Assembly: GCA_017482385.1 (NCBI GenBank)
Contig: JAFUNI010000006.1
Span: forward strand, 1 to 64,000
DNA: 64,000 nucleotides
Source of the DNA: Oscillospiraceae bacterium
GTDB lineage: Bacteria; Bacillota; Clostridia; Oscillospirales; Oscillospiraceae
Direction of reading: 5' to 3'
Positions 48,352 to 57,567 of the stretch are shown here, in pieces. Below the pieces are notes generated by a model that had not been told where the DNA came from, did no database searches, and worked only from the letters and a program-made list of their open reading frames with translations. Made by a program: the position numbers and the translations under genes. Numbering within the stretch: position 1 is the first letter of the stretch; every line of letters starts with the position of its first letter.

Positions 48352-49217
48352 TCCAGGAAGTCCTCCAATCCCAGGCCGGTTCCCAACTGCTGCAGCTTGC
48401 TAATAGCCTGGCGCTCTAACTGCCGGGCTCGTTCCTTGGAAACGCCCAGCTTTTCACCAATGGCCTCCAAATGCCAGCAAGTGCCATCCTCCATACCGAA
48501 ACGCAGCCGCAATAGATACTGCTGCCGCTCCGGCAGCTGTCCAAGAAGGGCATCCATGGTATGCTCCAACTCCCGGCGCACCAAGGCTTCCTGGGGTTGG
48601 GGCGCTTGTAAGTCCTCCAAAAGCAGGCGCAGCGCACTGTCTGCATCCTCGCCGGCAGCTGCATCCAAAGAGCAGACCTCCGGGATCAGCGACAGGTATT
48701 CCAGCACTTTCTTCTCCGAAAATCCGGTGCTTTCTGCCAGTTCCCTCACAGTAGGTTCCCGTTCCAGATCCTGCTGCAGGGCCGTTTTTACAGCCAACAC
48801 CTTCCGAATCCGCTCAGCGGTATGGACCGGCACGCGGATGAGCCCCGCGTGGTTCAAAATGCACCGGGTAACACCTTGGCGTATCCACTTGGTGGCATAG
48901 GTAGAAAACCGGTAATCTAAGGTATAATCAAATTTTTTCGCTGCGGTAAGAAGGCCGATACTGCCCTCCTGTATGAGATCCATCAGCGGCACGCCACGGC
49001 CTGCATATTCTTTGGCCACGGACACCACCAGCCGCAAATTGGCACTGACCATCTTCCGGATGGCCTCTTCATCGCCGGCGGCGCATTCCTTTGCCAAAGC
49101 CCGTTCTTGCTCTGCTGTCAGCCGGGGAATTGCCCGGATCTGCTGCAAATACTGCTGGGCCTCGTCTTCTCCGTGGCTAACAGTAACTTCAGTTTCGTCC
49201 TGTAGGGTCAGGGTCAT
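48348..49217 (-). CDS. Sigma-70 (RpoD-like, group 2) factor, 289 aa
   Basis: Region 1.2 ([21 protein letters not shown]), region 2 ([20 protein letters not shown] and [15 protein letters not shown]), region 3 and region 4 with recognition helix [19 protein letters not shown] are complete. Region 1.1 is missing. It lies directly after dnaG with an overlap, where the main sigma gene rpoD usually sits, so it may be the housekeeping sigma or a close copy of it; I therefore give no symbol. The neighbour on its 3' side is a second, degenerate sigma gene. Confidence 0.88.
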   Translation of the reverse strand: MTLTLQDETEVTVSHGEDEAQQYLQQIRAIPRLTAEQERALAKECAAGDEEAIRKMVSANLRLVVSVAKEYAGRGVPLMDLIQEGSIGLLTAAKKFDYTLDYRFSTYATKWIRQGVTRCILNHAGLIRVPVHTAERIRKVLAVKTALQQDLEREPTVRELAESTGFSEKKVLEYLSLIPEVCSLDAAAGEDADSALRLLLEDLQAPQPQEALVRRELEHTMDALLGQLPERQQYLLRLRFGMEDGTCWHLEAIGEKLGVSKERARQLERQAISKLQQLGTGLGLEDFLE

Positions 49218-50965
49218 AGTTTTGTTCCCTTACTTTCCTTAAGCTTATTCCGGAAGGCAAGCAGATCATCGTCGGTACTGACCCGGCGGCTTTGCTGCTC
49301 ACCCAACACGATCTTGACACAATCCCGGAATGCAGTTTCGTTCACCGGGCCTGTTTGCTTTTGGCAAATGCCAGCCAGGTGGGACATCTCCTCTGCAGAT
49401 ACCTCTTCCAACACCCGCAAAGATACTTCCATACCTTTGCCATGCCGCTGCTGCAGCTGGGTAAATACCTTGCCCAAAAGGGGCACGGAGAACTGTTCTC
49501 CGGTGAGGCTGCCACAGCTATCCAGCAAGGCAGGCTCCCGCAGAATTTGCGAGATGATACTCTCTTCCGCCAAAGCGGATTTCATATTGTCATAGCGAAT
49601 AGACCGCTCTTTGGGCTGCAAAGCCTTCATGGGGTCTAAGTCGATTTTTTCCTGCTTCTTTTTCTCCCGGGCAATGCGCCGCTTAAAGGCTTTGTTCACC
49701 TCTAACTTCATTGCCTCCGGGCTGATCGCGGCAGATTCCGCCACACGGCCGCCGTAGACCTCCCGCTTGATGGCGCTGTCCAAGGTGCAGATCAGCTCCG
49801 CCGCCTCCTGGACATAGCGGACCTTTTGCTCGTCGATCCGCAGGTCATATTTGGCGCGGATGGCATTTATCTGATACTCCACCCGGTCAGAGGATTCTGC
49901 CAGCAGAAGCCGGAACTTATCCGGGCCGAATTTCTTCAAGAATTCATCCGGGTCCTTGGCATCGTGAACATGCAGAACCTTTACCCGCAGACCGGCTTTT
50001 TCCAAAATGGGAATGGCACGCTGGGTTGCATTTTGACCTGCCTTATCCGAGTCATACAGCAAAATGACCTGCTCCACATACCGGGTGATGAGCGCAGCCT
50101 GTTCCTCCGTAAGCGATGTGCCCAAAGAGGCTACTGCATTGTTGAAACCGTACTGATGCAGAGCCACCACATCCACATTGCCTTCCACCAAAATCAAGCT
50201 GTTTTCCTTGGTCTTTTTCGCAAGGTTCAAACCAAAAAGATTTTTACGCTTATTAAAAATAGCGGTTTCCGGAGAGTTTAAGTATTTGGCAACATCATCG
50301 TCTTTTTTCATGGTTCTGCCGCTGAACGCAATCACATAGCCCCGCACATCAATCACGGGGAACATGAGCCGATCCCGGAACCGGTCAAAAATATTGCCGT
50401 TTTTCTGGGATTTGGTCACAAGGCCGGAATCGATCAATTCCTGTTCCGTATAGCCCTTGGCCTTCATCGCCTTGATCAAAGAATCCCAGCTATCGGGGGC
50501 ATAGCCCACACCGAACTGGGTGAGGATCGCCTTATTCATTCCTCTGCCCAGGGCATAGTCCAAAGCAGCCTTGCCCACGGGGGCATACAGCTGAGAATGG
50601 AAGAAGCGGGCAGCCTCCTTATGGAGCGCCCACAGCCGTTCCTGGGCGCGATAGCGGCTCTGGTACTGCTCGTCCTCGGGCACTTCCATACCCACTCGCT
50701 TGGCAAGAGAACGTACTGCATCCGGGTAGCTTAAACCCTCCAGCTCCATCATAAAATTGATGGCGCTGCCGCCCTTATGGCAGCCGAAACAGTAGTAGAT
50801 GCCCTTATCGGGGGCTACGGAAAAGGAGGCGGTCTTTTCCCCATGGAAGGGGCACAGACCAAACATATTGGCGCCGGAACGTTTTAAGGTAACATACTGG
50901 CCTACCACATCCTCAATGGGATTGCGGGCCATGAGCTCATCGATAAATGATGCCGGGAATGCCAT
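49214..50965 (-). CDS. dnaG: DNA primase
   Basis: 583 aa with a CHC2 zinc finger ([18 protein letters not shown], then CFGCHKGG) at ~39-65, a TOPRIM core ([19 protein letters not shown] and [11 protein letters not shown]) at ~255-310 and a C-terminal helicase-binding part. It makes RNA primers for replication. It heads the dnaG-sigma-sigma operon with overlapping stop and start codons; GGGGGAAG supports ATG 50965. The macromolecular synthesis operon here lacks rpsU. Confidence 0.95.
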   Translation of the reverse strand: MAFPASFIDELMARNPIEDVVGQYVTLKRSGANMFGLCPFHGEKTASFSVAPDKGIYYCFGCHKGGSAINFMMELEGLSYPDAVRSLAKRVGMEVPEDEQYQSRYRAQERLWALHKEAARFFHSQLYAPVGKAALDYALGRGMNKAILTQFGVGYAPDSWDSLIKAMKAKGYTEQELIDSGLVTKSQKNGNIFDRFRDRLMFPVIDVRGYVIAFSGRTMKKDDDVAKYLNSPETAIFNKRKNLFGLNLAKKTKENSLILVEGNVDVVALHQYGFNNAVASLGTSLTEEQAALITRYVEQVILLYDSDKAGQNATQRAIPILEKAGLRVKVLHVHDAKDPDEFLKKFGPDKFRLLLAESSDRVEYQINAIRAKYDLRIDEQKVRYVQEAAELICTLDSAIKREVYGGRVAESAAISPEAMKLEVNKAFKRRIAREKKKQEKIDLDPMKALQPKERSIRYDNMKSALAEESIISQILREPALLDSCGSLTGEQFSVPLLGKVFTQLQQRHGKGMEVSLRVLEEVSAEEMSHLAGICQKQTGPVNETAFRDCVKIVLGEQQSRRVSTDDDLLAFRNKLKESKGTKL

Positions 50966-51005
50966 CTGTCTTCCCCCTTTCCTGTAATTGATTTATTATA
51001 TCATA

Positions 51006-52019
51006 CTATCCCCGAACTTGCCATCCCATCGGGATAAAAAGCTCGGTATATTTGTCTACGGCATAATTATCGGTCATACCGGCAATATAGTCACAGACAG
51101 TACGCCCCATTCCCTCTAAAGACATTTGGGGCTGGAAGTCCTCGGGGAGGGCTTCCGGGTGATTATAGTAGTATTCATACATCCGCTTGAGCATATCCTT
51201 GGCCTTGGCTTCTTCGCCCTTGGCCACAGGGTTACGGTAGACCCGCTCAAACATAAATTCCCGCAATGTATTCAGCGCCTTTTCCACAGGCTCTGACAGG
51301 GTGATATTCCCTGCCTCCCGGGAGGTGACGATCATATCGCACACCAGGGTGTTGATCCGGGCGGAATGGGTAATACCCAAGGTCTTCTGCACAACTTTTG
51401 GCAAGTCCTCCCTTGCCAAAATACCGGCCCGGATCGCATCGTCAATATCGTGATTTACATAGGCGATCCGGTCTGCCCAACGGACGATTTGACCTTCCAT
51501 AGTTTCCGGAATGCGAGGTCCGGTATGACCCAAAATGCCCATACGCACTTCATAAGTAAGGTTCAGACCTGCGCCTTCATTTTCCAGAATATCCACCACC
51601 CGCAGGCTCTGCTCATTGTGGCAGAAAGGCTGTCCCATTGCCTCGGACAGGGCCGTTTCACCGGCATGACCAAAAGGGGTATGACCCAGGTCGTGACCCA
51701 TTGCGATGGCCTCTGAAAGGTCTTCGTTCAGGTTCAGCGCCTTGGCAATGGTACGGGCAATTCTTGCCACCTCCAAGGTGTGGGTCATCCGGGTGCGGTA
51801 GTGGTCGCCCTCCGGACGGAGGAACACCTGGGTTTTGTGCATTAAGCGGCGGAACGCCTTGCAGTGGACGATCTTATCCGTGTCCCGCTGGTAGGCAGTA
51901 CGGACATCGGTGACTTTAGGCTCTTCCGGTCGGAGTCTACCTCTGGTTTCGTTGGCAAAAGCTGCCCGTCTGTCCAGCTGGGTATGCTCCAACGCTTCCA
52001 ATTCTTCCCGTACGGTCAT
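51006..52019 (-). CDS. dgt: Deoxyguanosine triphosphate triphosphohydrolase
   Basis: An HD-domain dNTPase: RMTHTLEVARIARTIAKALN and AIAMGHDLGHTPFGHAGE hold the metal-binding His and Asp residues. 337 aa from ATG 52019, with GGAGGTGGAG directly upstream, one base after the YigZ-type gene's stop; the frame to 52055 overlaps that gene. It splits dNTPs to nucleoside and triphosphate. The C-terminus (YIAMGTDN-like segment) is typical of the Firmicutes type. Confidence 0.93.
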   Translation of the reverse strand: MTVREELEALEHTQLDRRAAFANETRGRLRPEEPKVTDVRTAYQRDTDKIVHCKAFRRLMHKTQVFLRPEGDHYRTRMTHTLEVARIARTIAKALNLNEDLSEAIAMGHDLGHTPFGHAGETALSEAMGQPFCHNEQSLRVVDILENEGAGLNLTYEVRMGILGHTGPRIPETMEGQIVRWADRIAYVNHDIDDAIRAGILAREDLPKVVQKTLGITHSARINTLVCDMIVTSREAGNITLSEPVEKALNTLREFMFERVYRNPVAKGEEAKAKDMLKRMYEYYYNHPEALPEDFQPQMSLEGMGRTVCDYIAGMTDNYAVDKYTELFIPMGWQVRG

Positions 52020-52020
52020 T

Positions 52021-52653
52021 TTACTCCACCTCCACCGGGAATGCCCGGTACTCAAGTCCTGTTTCCAATCCCTCCACTGTGCCGGAGGTCATATCGGTGA
52101 TCTTATCCAAAAAAGGTTTGGCGTCGGCCTGGGCAACCAAAATTTCCAATTCCACTTCACTGGTAAACTGGGTATCCCGGATAATGCCGCCAAAGGCCGC
52201 AACCTCTAATTTCATCCGCTCATAGTAGGTATAGGGGCAGGGTATGTACAGCACGCTCCACACCCGCTTCATGGACTTACCCGCTGCATCAATGGCGACC
52301 TTCGCCCCCTTGGTATAGGCTCTCACCAGGCCGCCGGCGCCCAAAAGGACGCCGCCAAAATACCGGGTCACAACACAGCAGACATTGTAAATATTTTCTC
52401 TTTGCAGCACCTGCATCATGGGGTTTCCGGCCGTGCCGCCGGGCTCGCCGTCATCAGAAAACCGCATAGGGCCGTCCTTGATCACATATGCCCAGCAGTT
52501 ATGGGTGGCATCGTAGTGCTGTTTTTTCATAGCCTGGATGCAGGCCAAGGCCTCTTCTTCCGTTTCTACAGGCCAGACACGGCCAATAAACCTGGATTTT
52601 TTCTCTGTAAATTCGTCCTCACCGAACTGGGTGGGTACCAGATATTCGTCCAA
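52021..52653 (-). CDS. YigZ/IMPACT family protein, 210 aa
   Basis: N-terminal IMPACT domain with EDEFTEKKSRFIGRVWPVE, DATHNCWAYVI, the hallmark SDDGEPGGTAGNPM and VTRYFGGVLLGAGGLVRAY, followed by a C-terminal ferredoxin-like domain. Members are linked to translation control or peptidyl-tRNA binding, but the activity in bacteria is not settled. Coupled to dgt and three bases from hflX. Confidence 0.9.
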   Translation of the reverse strand: MDEYLVPTQFGEDEFTEKKSRFIGRVWPVETEEEALACIQAMKKQHYDATHNCWAYVIKDGPMRFSDDGEPGGTAGNPMMQVLQRENIYNVCCVVTRYFGGVLLGAGGLVRAYTKGAKVAIDAAGKSMKRVWSVLYIPCPYTYYERMKLEVAAFGGIIRDTQFTSEVELEILVAQADAKPFLDKITDMTSGTVEGLETGLEYRAFPVEVE

Positions 52654-52656
52654 GTC

Positions 52657-53925
52657 TTAACACTCCTTTGTGATAAACTCCCGTAATTTGCCATACAGAA
52701 CCGGGTCAACGATGGTTTCCACCACAATACCCTCACCGGTATAATCCACATTCAGCACCTGGGCGCCGGAATGGAGGGTGTCCAGCATACCGCCCATGGA
52801 ATAGGGCAAGGTTACGATAATATGGTGGCGACCCTGGTCTAAGGTCTTTTCAATCGCTTTCAGCAGGTCGTCCATACCGAATCCCTGCTTGGCAGACATC
52901 CGCACCACATCCTCCCCAATGGGAATTTCCTCAGGGCTGACCAGGTCTGCCTTATTGTAGCAGCGCAGGGTCTTGGTGCCGGGTTTTGCCAACTTATCGA
53001 TCAGCTTCTCCACCACCTGGATATGCTCTTCCCTGTTGGGATCGGCAGAGTCAATCACATGGAGCAGCAAATCCGCATATTCCAATTCTTCCAAAGTTGC
53101 CCGGAATGCATCCACCAAATGGTGGGGAAGTTTTGCGATAAATCCAACGGTATCGGATAGGATCACATCCAAATTGTCAGAAACCTTCAGCTGCCGGGAT
53201 GTGGTATCCAGCGTATCAAACAGCCGGTTATTGGCAGGAATGCCTGCATCGGTGAGCTTATTGAGAAGCGTGGATTTGCCTGCATTGGTATAGCCCACGA
53301 TGGCTACCACAGGCACGGAGTTTTTCTGCCGCCGTTCCCGCTGAACACCACGAACCTGGCGCACCTGTTCCAACTCGTGTTCCAAGCGGGCGATCCGTTC
53401 CCGGATATGCCGGCGGTCAGATTCCAGCTTGGTCTCACCGGGGCCACGGGTGCCGATACCACCTCCCTGCCGGGAGAGATTTTTGCCCATACCGGACAGG
53501 CGGGGCAGCAAGTATTTATACTGCGCCAGCTCCACCTGCAGGCGGCCCTCTTTGGTCTTGGCCCGCTGGGCAAAGATATCCAAAATCAAGGCGCTGCGGT
53601 CAAGGACCGGCAAACCCAGAATTTCTTCCAAGGCCCGGATATGGCCGGGAGAAAGCTCATTATCAAAGACAACCATAGTCGCCTCGGTAGCCTCCGCCAG
53701 CATCCGCACCTCCTCAGCCTTGCCTTCGCCGATAAAGCTGTGGGCATCGGGGGCATGGCGATTTTGCAGGATCTTGCCGGTGCAAAAACCGCCGGCGGTC
53801 TCTAAAAGGGCCTCTAATTCCTCTATGGTCTCATCGGTGGCAGTCTGCTCCCGGGTGAAGCAATCTGCATTCAGACCTACAAGCACTGCCCGTTCTATTA
53901 CCTTTTCGTCAAAATTTTGTTCCAT
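52657..53925 (-). CDS. hflX: GTPase HflX
   Basis: 422 aa with an N-terminal HflX domain and coiled coil (RIARLEHELEQVRQV), then G1 GYTNAGKSTLLNKL at ~212-225, G3 DTVGFI and G4 NKAD. The characteristic GGGIGTRGPGETKLESDRR is present before the G domain. It binds and splits ribosomes under stress (known for HflX). Own promoter at 53957-53986. Confidence 0.95.
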   Translation of the reverse strand: MEQNFDEKVIERAVLVGLNADCFTREQTATDETIEELEALLETAGGFCTGKILQNRHAPDAHSFIGEGKAEEVRMLAEATEATMVVFDNELSPGHIRALEEILGLPVLDRSALILDIFAQRAKTKEGRLQVELAQYKYLLPRLSGMGKNLSRQGGGIGTRGPGETKLESDRRHIRERIARLEHELEQVRQVRGVQRERRQKNSVPVVAIVGYTNAGKSTLLNKLTDAGIPANNRLFDTLDTTSRQLKVSDNLDVILSDTVGFIAKLPHHLVDAFRATLEELEYADLLLHVIDSADPNREEHIQVVEKLIDKLAKPGTKTLRCYNKADLVSPEEIPIGEDVVRMSAKQGFGMDDLLKAIEKTLDQGRHHIIVTLPYSMGGMLDTLHSGAQVLNVDYTGEGIVVETIVDPVLYGKLREFITKEC

Positions 53926-53956
53926 ACACCCTCCAGGTGATACTTCTTTACCTTAT

Positions 53957-53986
53957 AGTATAACACAAATACAGGTATTTGCACAA
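53957..53986 (-). promoter_or_regulatory. hflX promoter
   Basis: On the - strand TTGTGC (53986-53981), an 18-base spacer and TATACT (53962-53957), 30 bases before ATG 53925. Confidence 0.6.
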
Positions 53987-54020
53987 CAAAAATCTTTCAA
54001 AAAGTGGGAAAAACTACAAG

Positions 54021-54054
54021 AAAAAGTCCGTACCACTTACTTGCGGTACGGACT
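54021..54054 (-). terminator. rpmE terminator
   Basis: AGTCCGTACCGCAAG-taa-GTGGTACGGACT on the - strand followed by TTTTTC, a stem of about 10 bp just after the rpmE stop. Confidence 0.85.
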
Positions 54055-54060
54055 GCATTC

Positions 54061-54261
54061 TTACTTCAGATTGAATCTCTTGTTGAAACGGTCAACACGT
54101 CCACCGGTGTCAACCAGCTTCTGCTTGCCGGTATAGAAAGGGTGGCACTTGGAGCAGATTTCAACCTTGATGTCTTTCTTAGTGGAACCAGTGGTAAACT
54201 CGTTGCCACAAGCGCAACGGATGGTGGTCTGTTCGTAAGTGGGATGGATGCCTTCCTTCAT
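54061..54261 (-). CDS. rpmE: 50S ribosomal protein L31
   Basis: 66 aa from ATG 54261 (AGAGGTG six bases upstream; an ATG nine bases earlier is too near the ribosome binding site). [20 protein letters not shown] and [14 protein letters not shown] show the zinc-binding type of L31 with four cysteines. Monocistronic with its own promoter and a ~60-base leader that can form GGGCAATTGCGCCC-type hairpins, possibly for autoregulation. Confidence 0.95.
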   Translation of the reverse strand: MKEGIHPTYEQTTIRCACGNEFTTGSTKKDIKVEICSKCHPFYTGKQKLVDTGGRVDRFNKRFNLK

Positions 54262-54330
54262 TTCATTCACCTCTTTCTTGTAGTCAGCTAAAAGGGCGCA
54301 ATTGCCCTAGCAATTCTTAATCGCCCGGAT

Positions 54331-54359
54331 ATCATACCACACAGATACACATAATGCAA
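54331..54359 (-). promoter_or_regulatory. rpmE promoter
   Basis: On the - strand TTGCAT (54359-54354), a 17-base spacer and TATGAT (54336-54331), about 70 bases before ATG 54261. Confidence 0.75.
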
Positions 54360-54390
54360 GTGTTTTTTTCGATTTTTTAGAAAATTTTTA

Positions 54391-55614
54391 TCAAAACGCC
54401 CAGTTTCCCTTCCGGAAGATGGGAACAACCTTGCCGTCACGGGTGATGGCATCGATATTCATAGAGTCACAGCCGATCATAAAATCCTCGTGGATCATAG
54501 AGTCATTTATGCCCAACTGGCGGCACTCCTCAAGGGTTTTGTTGTGGTGGTCGGCGATGGTATCGGCATAGCCCATGCCCAAAGCCAGATGGCAGGCGGC
54601 GTTTTCATCAAAGAGGGTGTTATAGAAGAGGATACCGCTTTCCGCAATGGGACTTCTCTCCGGCACTAAGGCGCATTCTCCCAAATAGGCCGCACCTTCA
54701 TCCATAGAGATCATCGTGTTCAGCAGGTCTTCACCCACTTCGGCCTTGGTCTCCACTGTCCTACCCTTTTCAAAGCGGATAGAGAACTTGTCGATGATCT
54801 GTCCCTGGTAGGACAGGGGCTTGGTGGAATAGACGATGCCCTCTGCCTCTCCCCGCTTGGGGGAAATGAAGCATTCTTCTGTGGGGATATTGGGATTGAA
54901 ATAAACGCCCTGGCGGGTGGTCTCCCCACCGCCGCAGAACAGTGCTTCCGGAATCATACCCACAGTTAGGTCTGTGCCGTTATCGGCAGTATAGTGGAGC
55001 TTTTCAATTCCTAAGCTGTTGAGATACGCACAGCGGTCGTGGAGGTTTTTGTTATGCTCCTCCCAGGCGGCAAGGGGATCATCGGTAACACGGGAGGTAA
55101 AGAGAATGGCCTCCCACAGTTTTTCAATTGCAGTGCTTGTACGCAGGCCTGGGAACACCTTCTTTGCCCAGGCAGCACCGGGGACAGCTGCGATACACCA
55201 CTGCTGATTGCCCTCTCTTTGGTCAATATAGGGCTTTAAGATGGGATAGGACATTTGCCTGGCCTTTGCAAGCTTCTCGGTGTTCATACCCTTGAGGCCA
55301 TCCGGGTCTTCGGAAATCAAGTGAATGCGGGCAGGCATGGTATCGCACCAGTGCTGCTGACGGGCCTTTTGCAATTCGGTAACTGTTCCCAAGGTCTTTA
55401 CAGATTGGTTGCGCACATGGATCTTATCCAAAGGCTGATAACTCCACTCCACTGTAACCTTTTTGGCTTTGGCCTTATAGGCTTCCTCCACCACCAGCTT
55501 TACAAATTCCGGCTGATCCAGCTCCGCAAAAATCAAAACCTCCTGCCCCTTCTGCACATTCACGCCCCGTCTGACAATGAGTTGCGCATAGGATCTTAAG
55601 CGAGTCTTATTCAT
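54391..55614 (-). CDS. M29 family aminopeptidase (AmpS-type), 407 aa
   Basis: Thermophilic-type metalloaminopeptidase family M29: N-terminal SYAQLIVRRGVNVQKGQEVL, then LHYTADNGTDLTVGM, FISPKRGEAEGIVYSTKPLS and the C-terminal NTLFDENAACHLALGMGYAD and MIHEDFMIG, which carry the metal ligands. Full length for the family. It removes N-terminal residues from peptides in the cytoplasm. Single gene divergent from the homocysteine methyltransferase-like gene. Confidence 0.92.
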   Translation of the reverse strand: MNKTRLRSYAQLIVRRGVNVQKGQEVLIFAELDQPEFVKLVVEEAYKAKAKKVTVEWSYQPLDKIHVRNQSVKTLGTVTELQKARQQHWCDTMPARIHLISEDPDGLKGMNTEKLAKARQMSYPILKPYIDQREGNQQWCIAAVPGAAWAKKVFPGLRTSTAIEKLWEAILFTSRVTDDPLAAWEEHNKNLHDRCAYLNSLGIEKLHYTADNGTDLTVGMIPEALFCGGGETTRQGVYFNPNIPTEECFISPKRGEAEGIVYSTKPLSYQGQIIDKFSIRFEKGRTVETKAEVGEDLLNTMISMDEGAAYLGECALVPERSPIAESGILFYNTLFDENAACHLALGMGYADTIADHHNKTLEECRQLGINDSMIHEDFMIGCDSMNIDAITRDGKVVPIFRKGNWAF

Positions 55615-55676
55615 AGTATTGCTCCTTCGCAGTTTTTCTTTATTTTAACAGTTTCCCCAAACTTCGTCAATCTATG

Positions 55677-55705
55677 TTGCCTTTTTTCTTTGACGAGGTT
55701 ATAAT
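55677..55705 (+). promoter_or_regulatory. Promoter of the homocysteine methyltransferase-like gene
   Basis: TTGCCT (55677-55682), a 17-base spacer and TATAAT (55700-55705), 20 bases before ATG 55726. Confidence 0.75.
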
Positions 55706-55725
55706 AAGGCAAAGGATGTGATACT

Positions 55726-56595
55726 ATGCTCACCAAACAGGAATTTTCCGCATTTTTAGAAAAAACCGTTTTGCTGGACGGTGCTACCGGTTCTGAGCTG
55801 CAAAAGGCCGGTATGCCCCGGGGCTGCTGCACCGAGGAATGGATCTTAGCTAATCCGGATGCTCTCATCAGTCTGCAAAGGCGCTATGTGCAAGCAGGCA
55901 GCAACATTTTGTACGCGCCTACCTTCCAGGCTCAGCCCATTGCCTTAGAGCGGGTGAATCTTCACAAGCAGGCCGAGACCATCAACGCCCATTTGGTAGC
56001 GCTGACCAAAGCTGCCGCTGAGGGTGCTTTGGTTGCCGGCAACTTAACGACCTTAGCCGCTTTCTGCGACAGCTTTGACCCGGAGAAATTTGATCTGCTG
56101 GTAGAAAACTACCGGGTGCAGATCGGTGGCCTTTTGGAAGGCGGTGCGGATCTGTTGGCTGCGGAAACCTTGATGTATCCCCAGGAGGCTGAGGCCATCT
56201 TCACTGCCGCACAGTTAGAAGGTGCGGAGGCTATGCTGTTCACCTTTACCATGCAGCCCGACGGCAGCCTGTTTTCCGGTATGGATGCTGCCCCGGTTTT
56301 GCAGGAACTGGAAGAAGCCGGCGCTTGCGCCGTGGGCTTTAACTGCGTAGCCGCGGACAATATGACCGCGGGACTGGTCAGCCGTTTGCGCCGCTATGTG
56401 AAAGGCCCGCTGGTTTGCAAGCCCAACGCAGGCAATCCGGTGATCGGAGAAAACAATCTGCCCATCTATCCTATGGGCCCTCAGGAATTTGCAGAAATCG
56501 TTGCCGATTGCCGACAAATGGGCGCAAGCGTCTTAGGTGGTTGCTGCGGCACTACCCCGGAACACATTGCCGCTGTGAAGAAAAAGCTCGTCTGA
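55726..56595 (+). CDS. Homocysteine S-methyltransferase family protein, 289 aa
   Basis: A TIM-barrel S-methyltransferase domain: DGATGSELQKAG at the N-terminus, GFNC at ~204-207 and GGCCGTTPEHI near the end supply the three zinc-binding cysteines. It corresponds to the Hcy-binding half of MetH and lacks the folate and cobalamin domains. Stand-alone forms use S-methylmethionine or act with separate MetH parts; the donor cannot be read from the sequence. Ends in its own terminator that overlaps the stop codon. Confidence 0.85.
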   Translation: MLTKQEFSAFLEKTVLLDGATGSELQKAGMPRGCCTEEWILANPDALISLQRRYVQAGSNILYAPTFQAQPIALERVNLHKQAETINAHLVALTKAAAEGALVAGNLTTLAAFCDSFDPEKFDLLVENYRVQIGGLLEGGADLLAAETLMYPQEAEAIFTAAQLEGAEAMLFTFTMQPDGSLFSGMDAAPVLQELEEAGACAVGFNCVAADNMTAGLVSRLRRYVKGPLVCKPNAGNPVIGENNLPIYPMGPQEFAEIVADCRQMGASVLGGCCGTTPEHIAAVKKKLV

Positions 56596-56609
56596 TGACG
56601 AGCTTTTTG
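56582..56609 (+). terminator. Terminator of the homocysteine methyltransferase-like gene
   Basis: AAAAGCTCGTC-tgat-GACGAGCTTTTTG. The stem includes the last codons and the TGA, so the gene ends inside its terminator. Confidence 0.85.
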
Positions 56610-56646
56610 CTATATCCACAGTTTTATTGTCTGTCATCGGCAATAA

Positions 56647-56675
56647 AACAGCCCCCTTTTAGGCAGGGGGGCCAT
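56647..56675 (-). terminator. rsgA-operon terminator
   Basis: On the - strand GGCCCCCCTGCC-taaa-AGGGGGCTGTTTTATT, following the rsgA stop by a few bases and ending the def-fmt-...-rsgA unit. Confidence 0.75.
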
Positions 56676-56679
56676 TATT

Positions 56680-57567
56680 TTATTTGGTTTCCCATTTTTT
56701 GATTTGGCTGGCCTTTTCGTAAAGGCGCAGGTAGCTGTCATACCGGGTAGGCTCTAATCCTCCTGCATCCAATGCCTGCCGCACAGCGCAGCCCGGCTCT
56801 GCCCGGTGGGAGCAGTCATGGAACTGGCATTTGCCCAAATAGGGAGCAAAATCCGGGAAGGTATACTGCAGGTTCTCCTTTAAGATCACGTCCATCTGAT
56901 CTGTGTCAAACGAAGAAAATCCCGGCGTATCTGCCACGAAGGTATCTTCGTCGATTTTATAAAGCTCCACATGGCGGGTAGTATGCCGGCCACGGCCCAA
57001 TTTCTGGGATACCTCACCGGTTGCTAACTGCAATTCCGGGCACAGGGCATTGAGCATACTGCTCTTGCCCACACCGGTATTGCCGGTAAATGCGGTAAGC
57101 TTGCCCTTTAGCAGCTGCCGCAGCTGCTCCACACCTTCGCCGGTGACAGCGCTGGCTTGGATCACAGGAAAACCTGCATTGCGGTAGATTCGGGCCAAGT
57201 CGGTACCTGCATCCAAGTCGCATTTATTCACGCAGATGTGGACCTCCACATCCTGGTTGCCGGCAATGGCTGCCACCCGGTCGATAAGGAACGGTTCTGT
57301 CACCGGATTCACATTGGAGCAGAACACCACCAACGCATCCACATTGGCAACCGCAGGACGGATAAACCGGTTTCGGCGGGGAAGAATTTTCTCCACCATT
57401 CCCTTTCCCTGGGCTACGGTTATCTCCACCATATCGCCGGTAAGGGGAATTTCCTGGCCTTTGCGCAGGTGTCCGCGGCCCCGGCAGGTGATCACACCTT
57501 CCGGGGTCTGCACATCATAAAAACCGCTCAAGGAGCGGACAATACGTCCGGTCAAGCGTTTATCCAT
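56680..57567 (-). CDS. rsgA: Ribosome small subunit-dependent GTPase RsgA
   Basis: 295 aa from ATG 57567 (the frame runs to 57627 inside the kinase gene). OB-fold (GRIVRSLSGFYDVQT), a circularly permuted G domain with NKCDLD (G4) before GNTGVGKSSMLNAL (G1), and a C-terminal Zn finger (CQFHDCSHRAEPGCAV). It matures 30S subunits. It overlaps the kinase stop by 8 bases and is the last gene of the cluster. Confidence 0.95.
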   Translation of the reverse strand: MDKRLTGRIVRSLSGFYDVQTPEGVITCRGRGHLRKGQEIPLTGDMVEITVAQGKGMVEKILPRRNRFIRPAVANVDALVVFCSNVNPVTEPFLIDRVAAIAGNQDVEVHICVNKCDLDAGTDLARIYRNAGFPVIQASAVTGEGVEQLRQLLKGKLTAFTGNTGVGKSSMLNALCPELQLATGEVSQKLGRGRHTTRHVELYKIDEDTFVADTPGFSSFDTDQMDVILKENLQYTFPDFAPYLGKCQFHDCSHRAEPGCAVRQALDAGGLEPTRYDSYLRLYEKASQIKKWETK

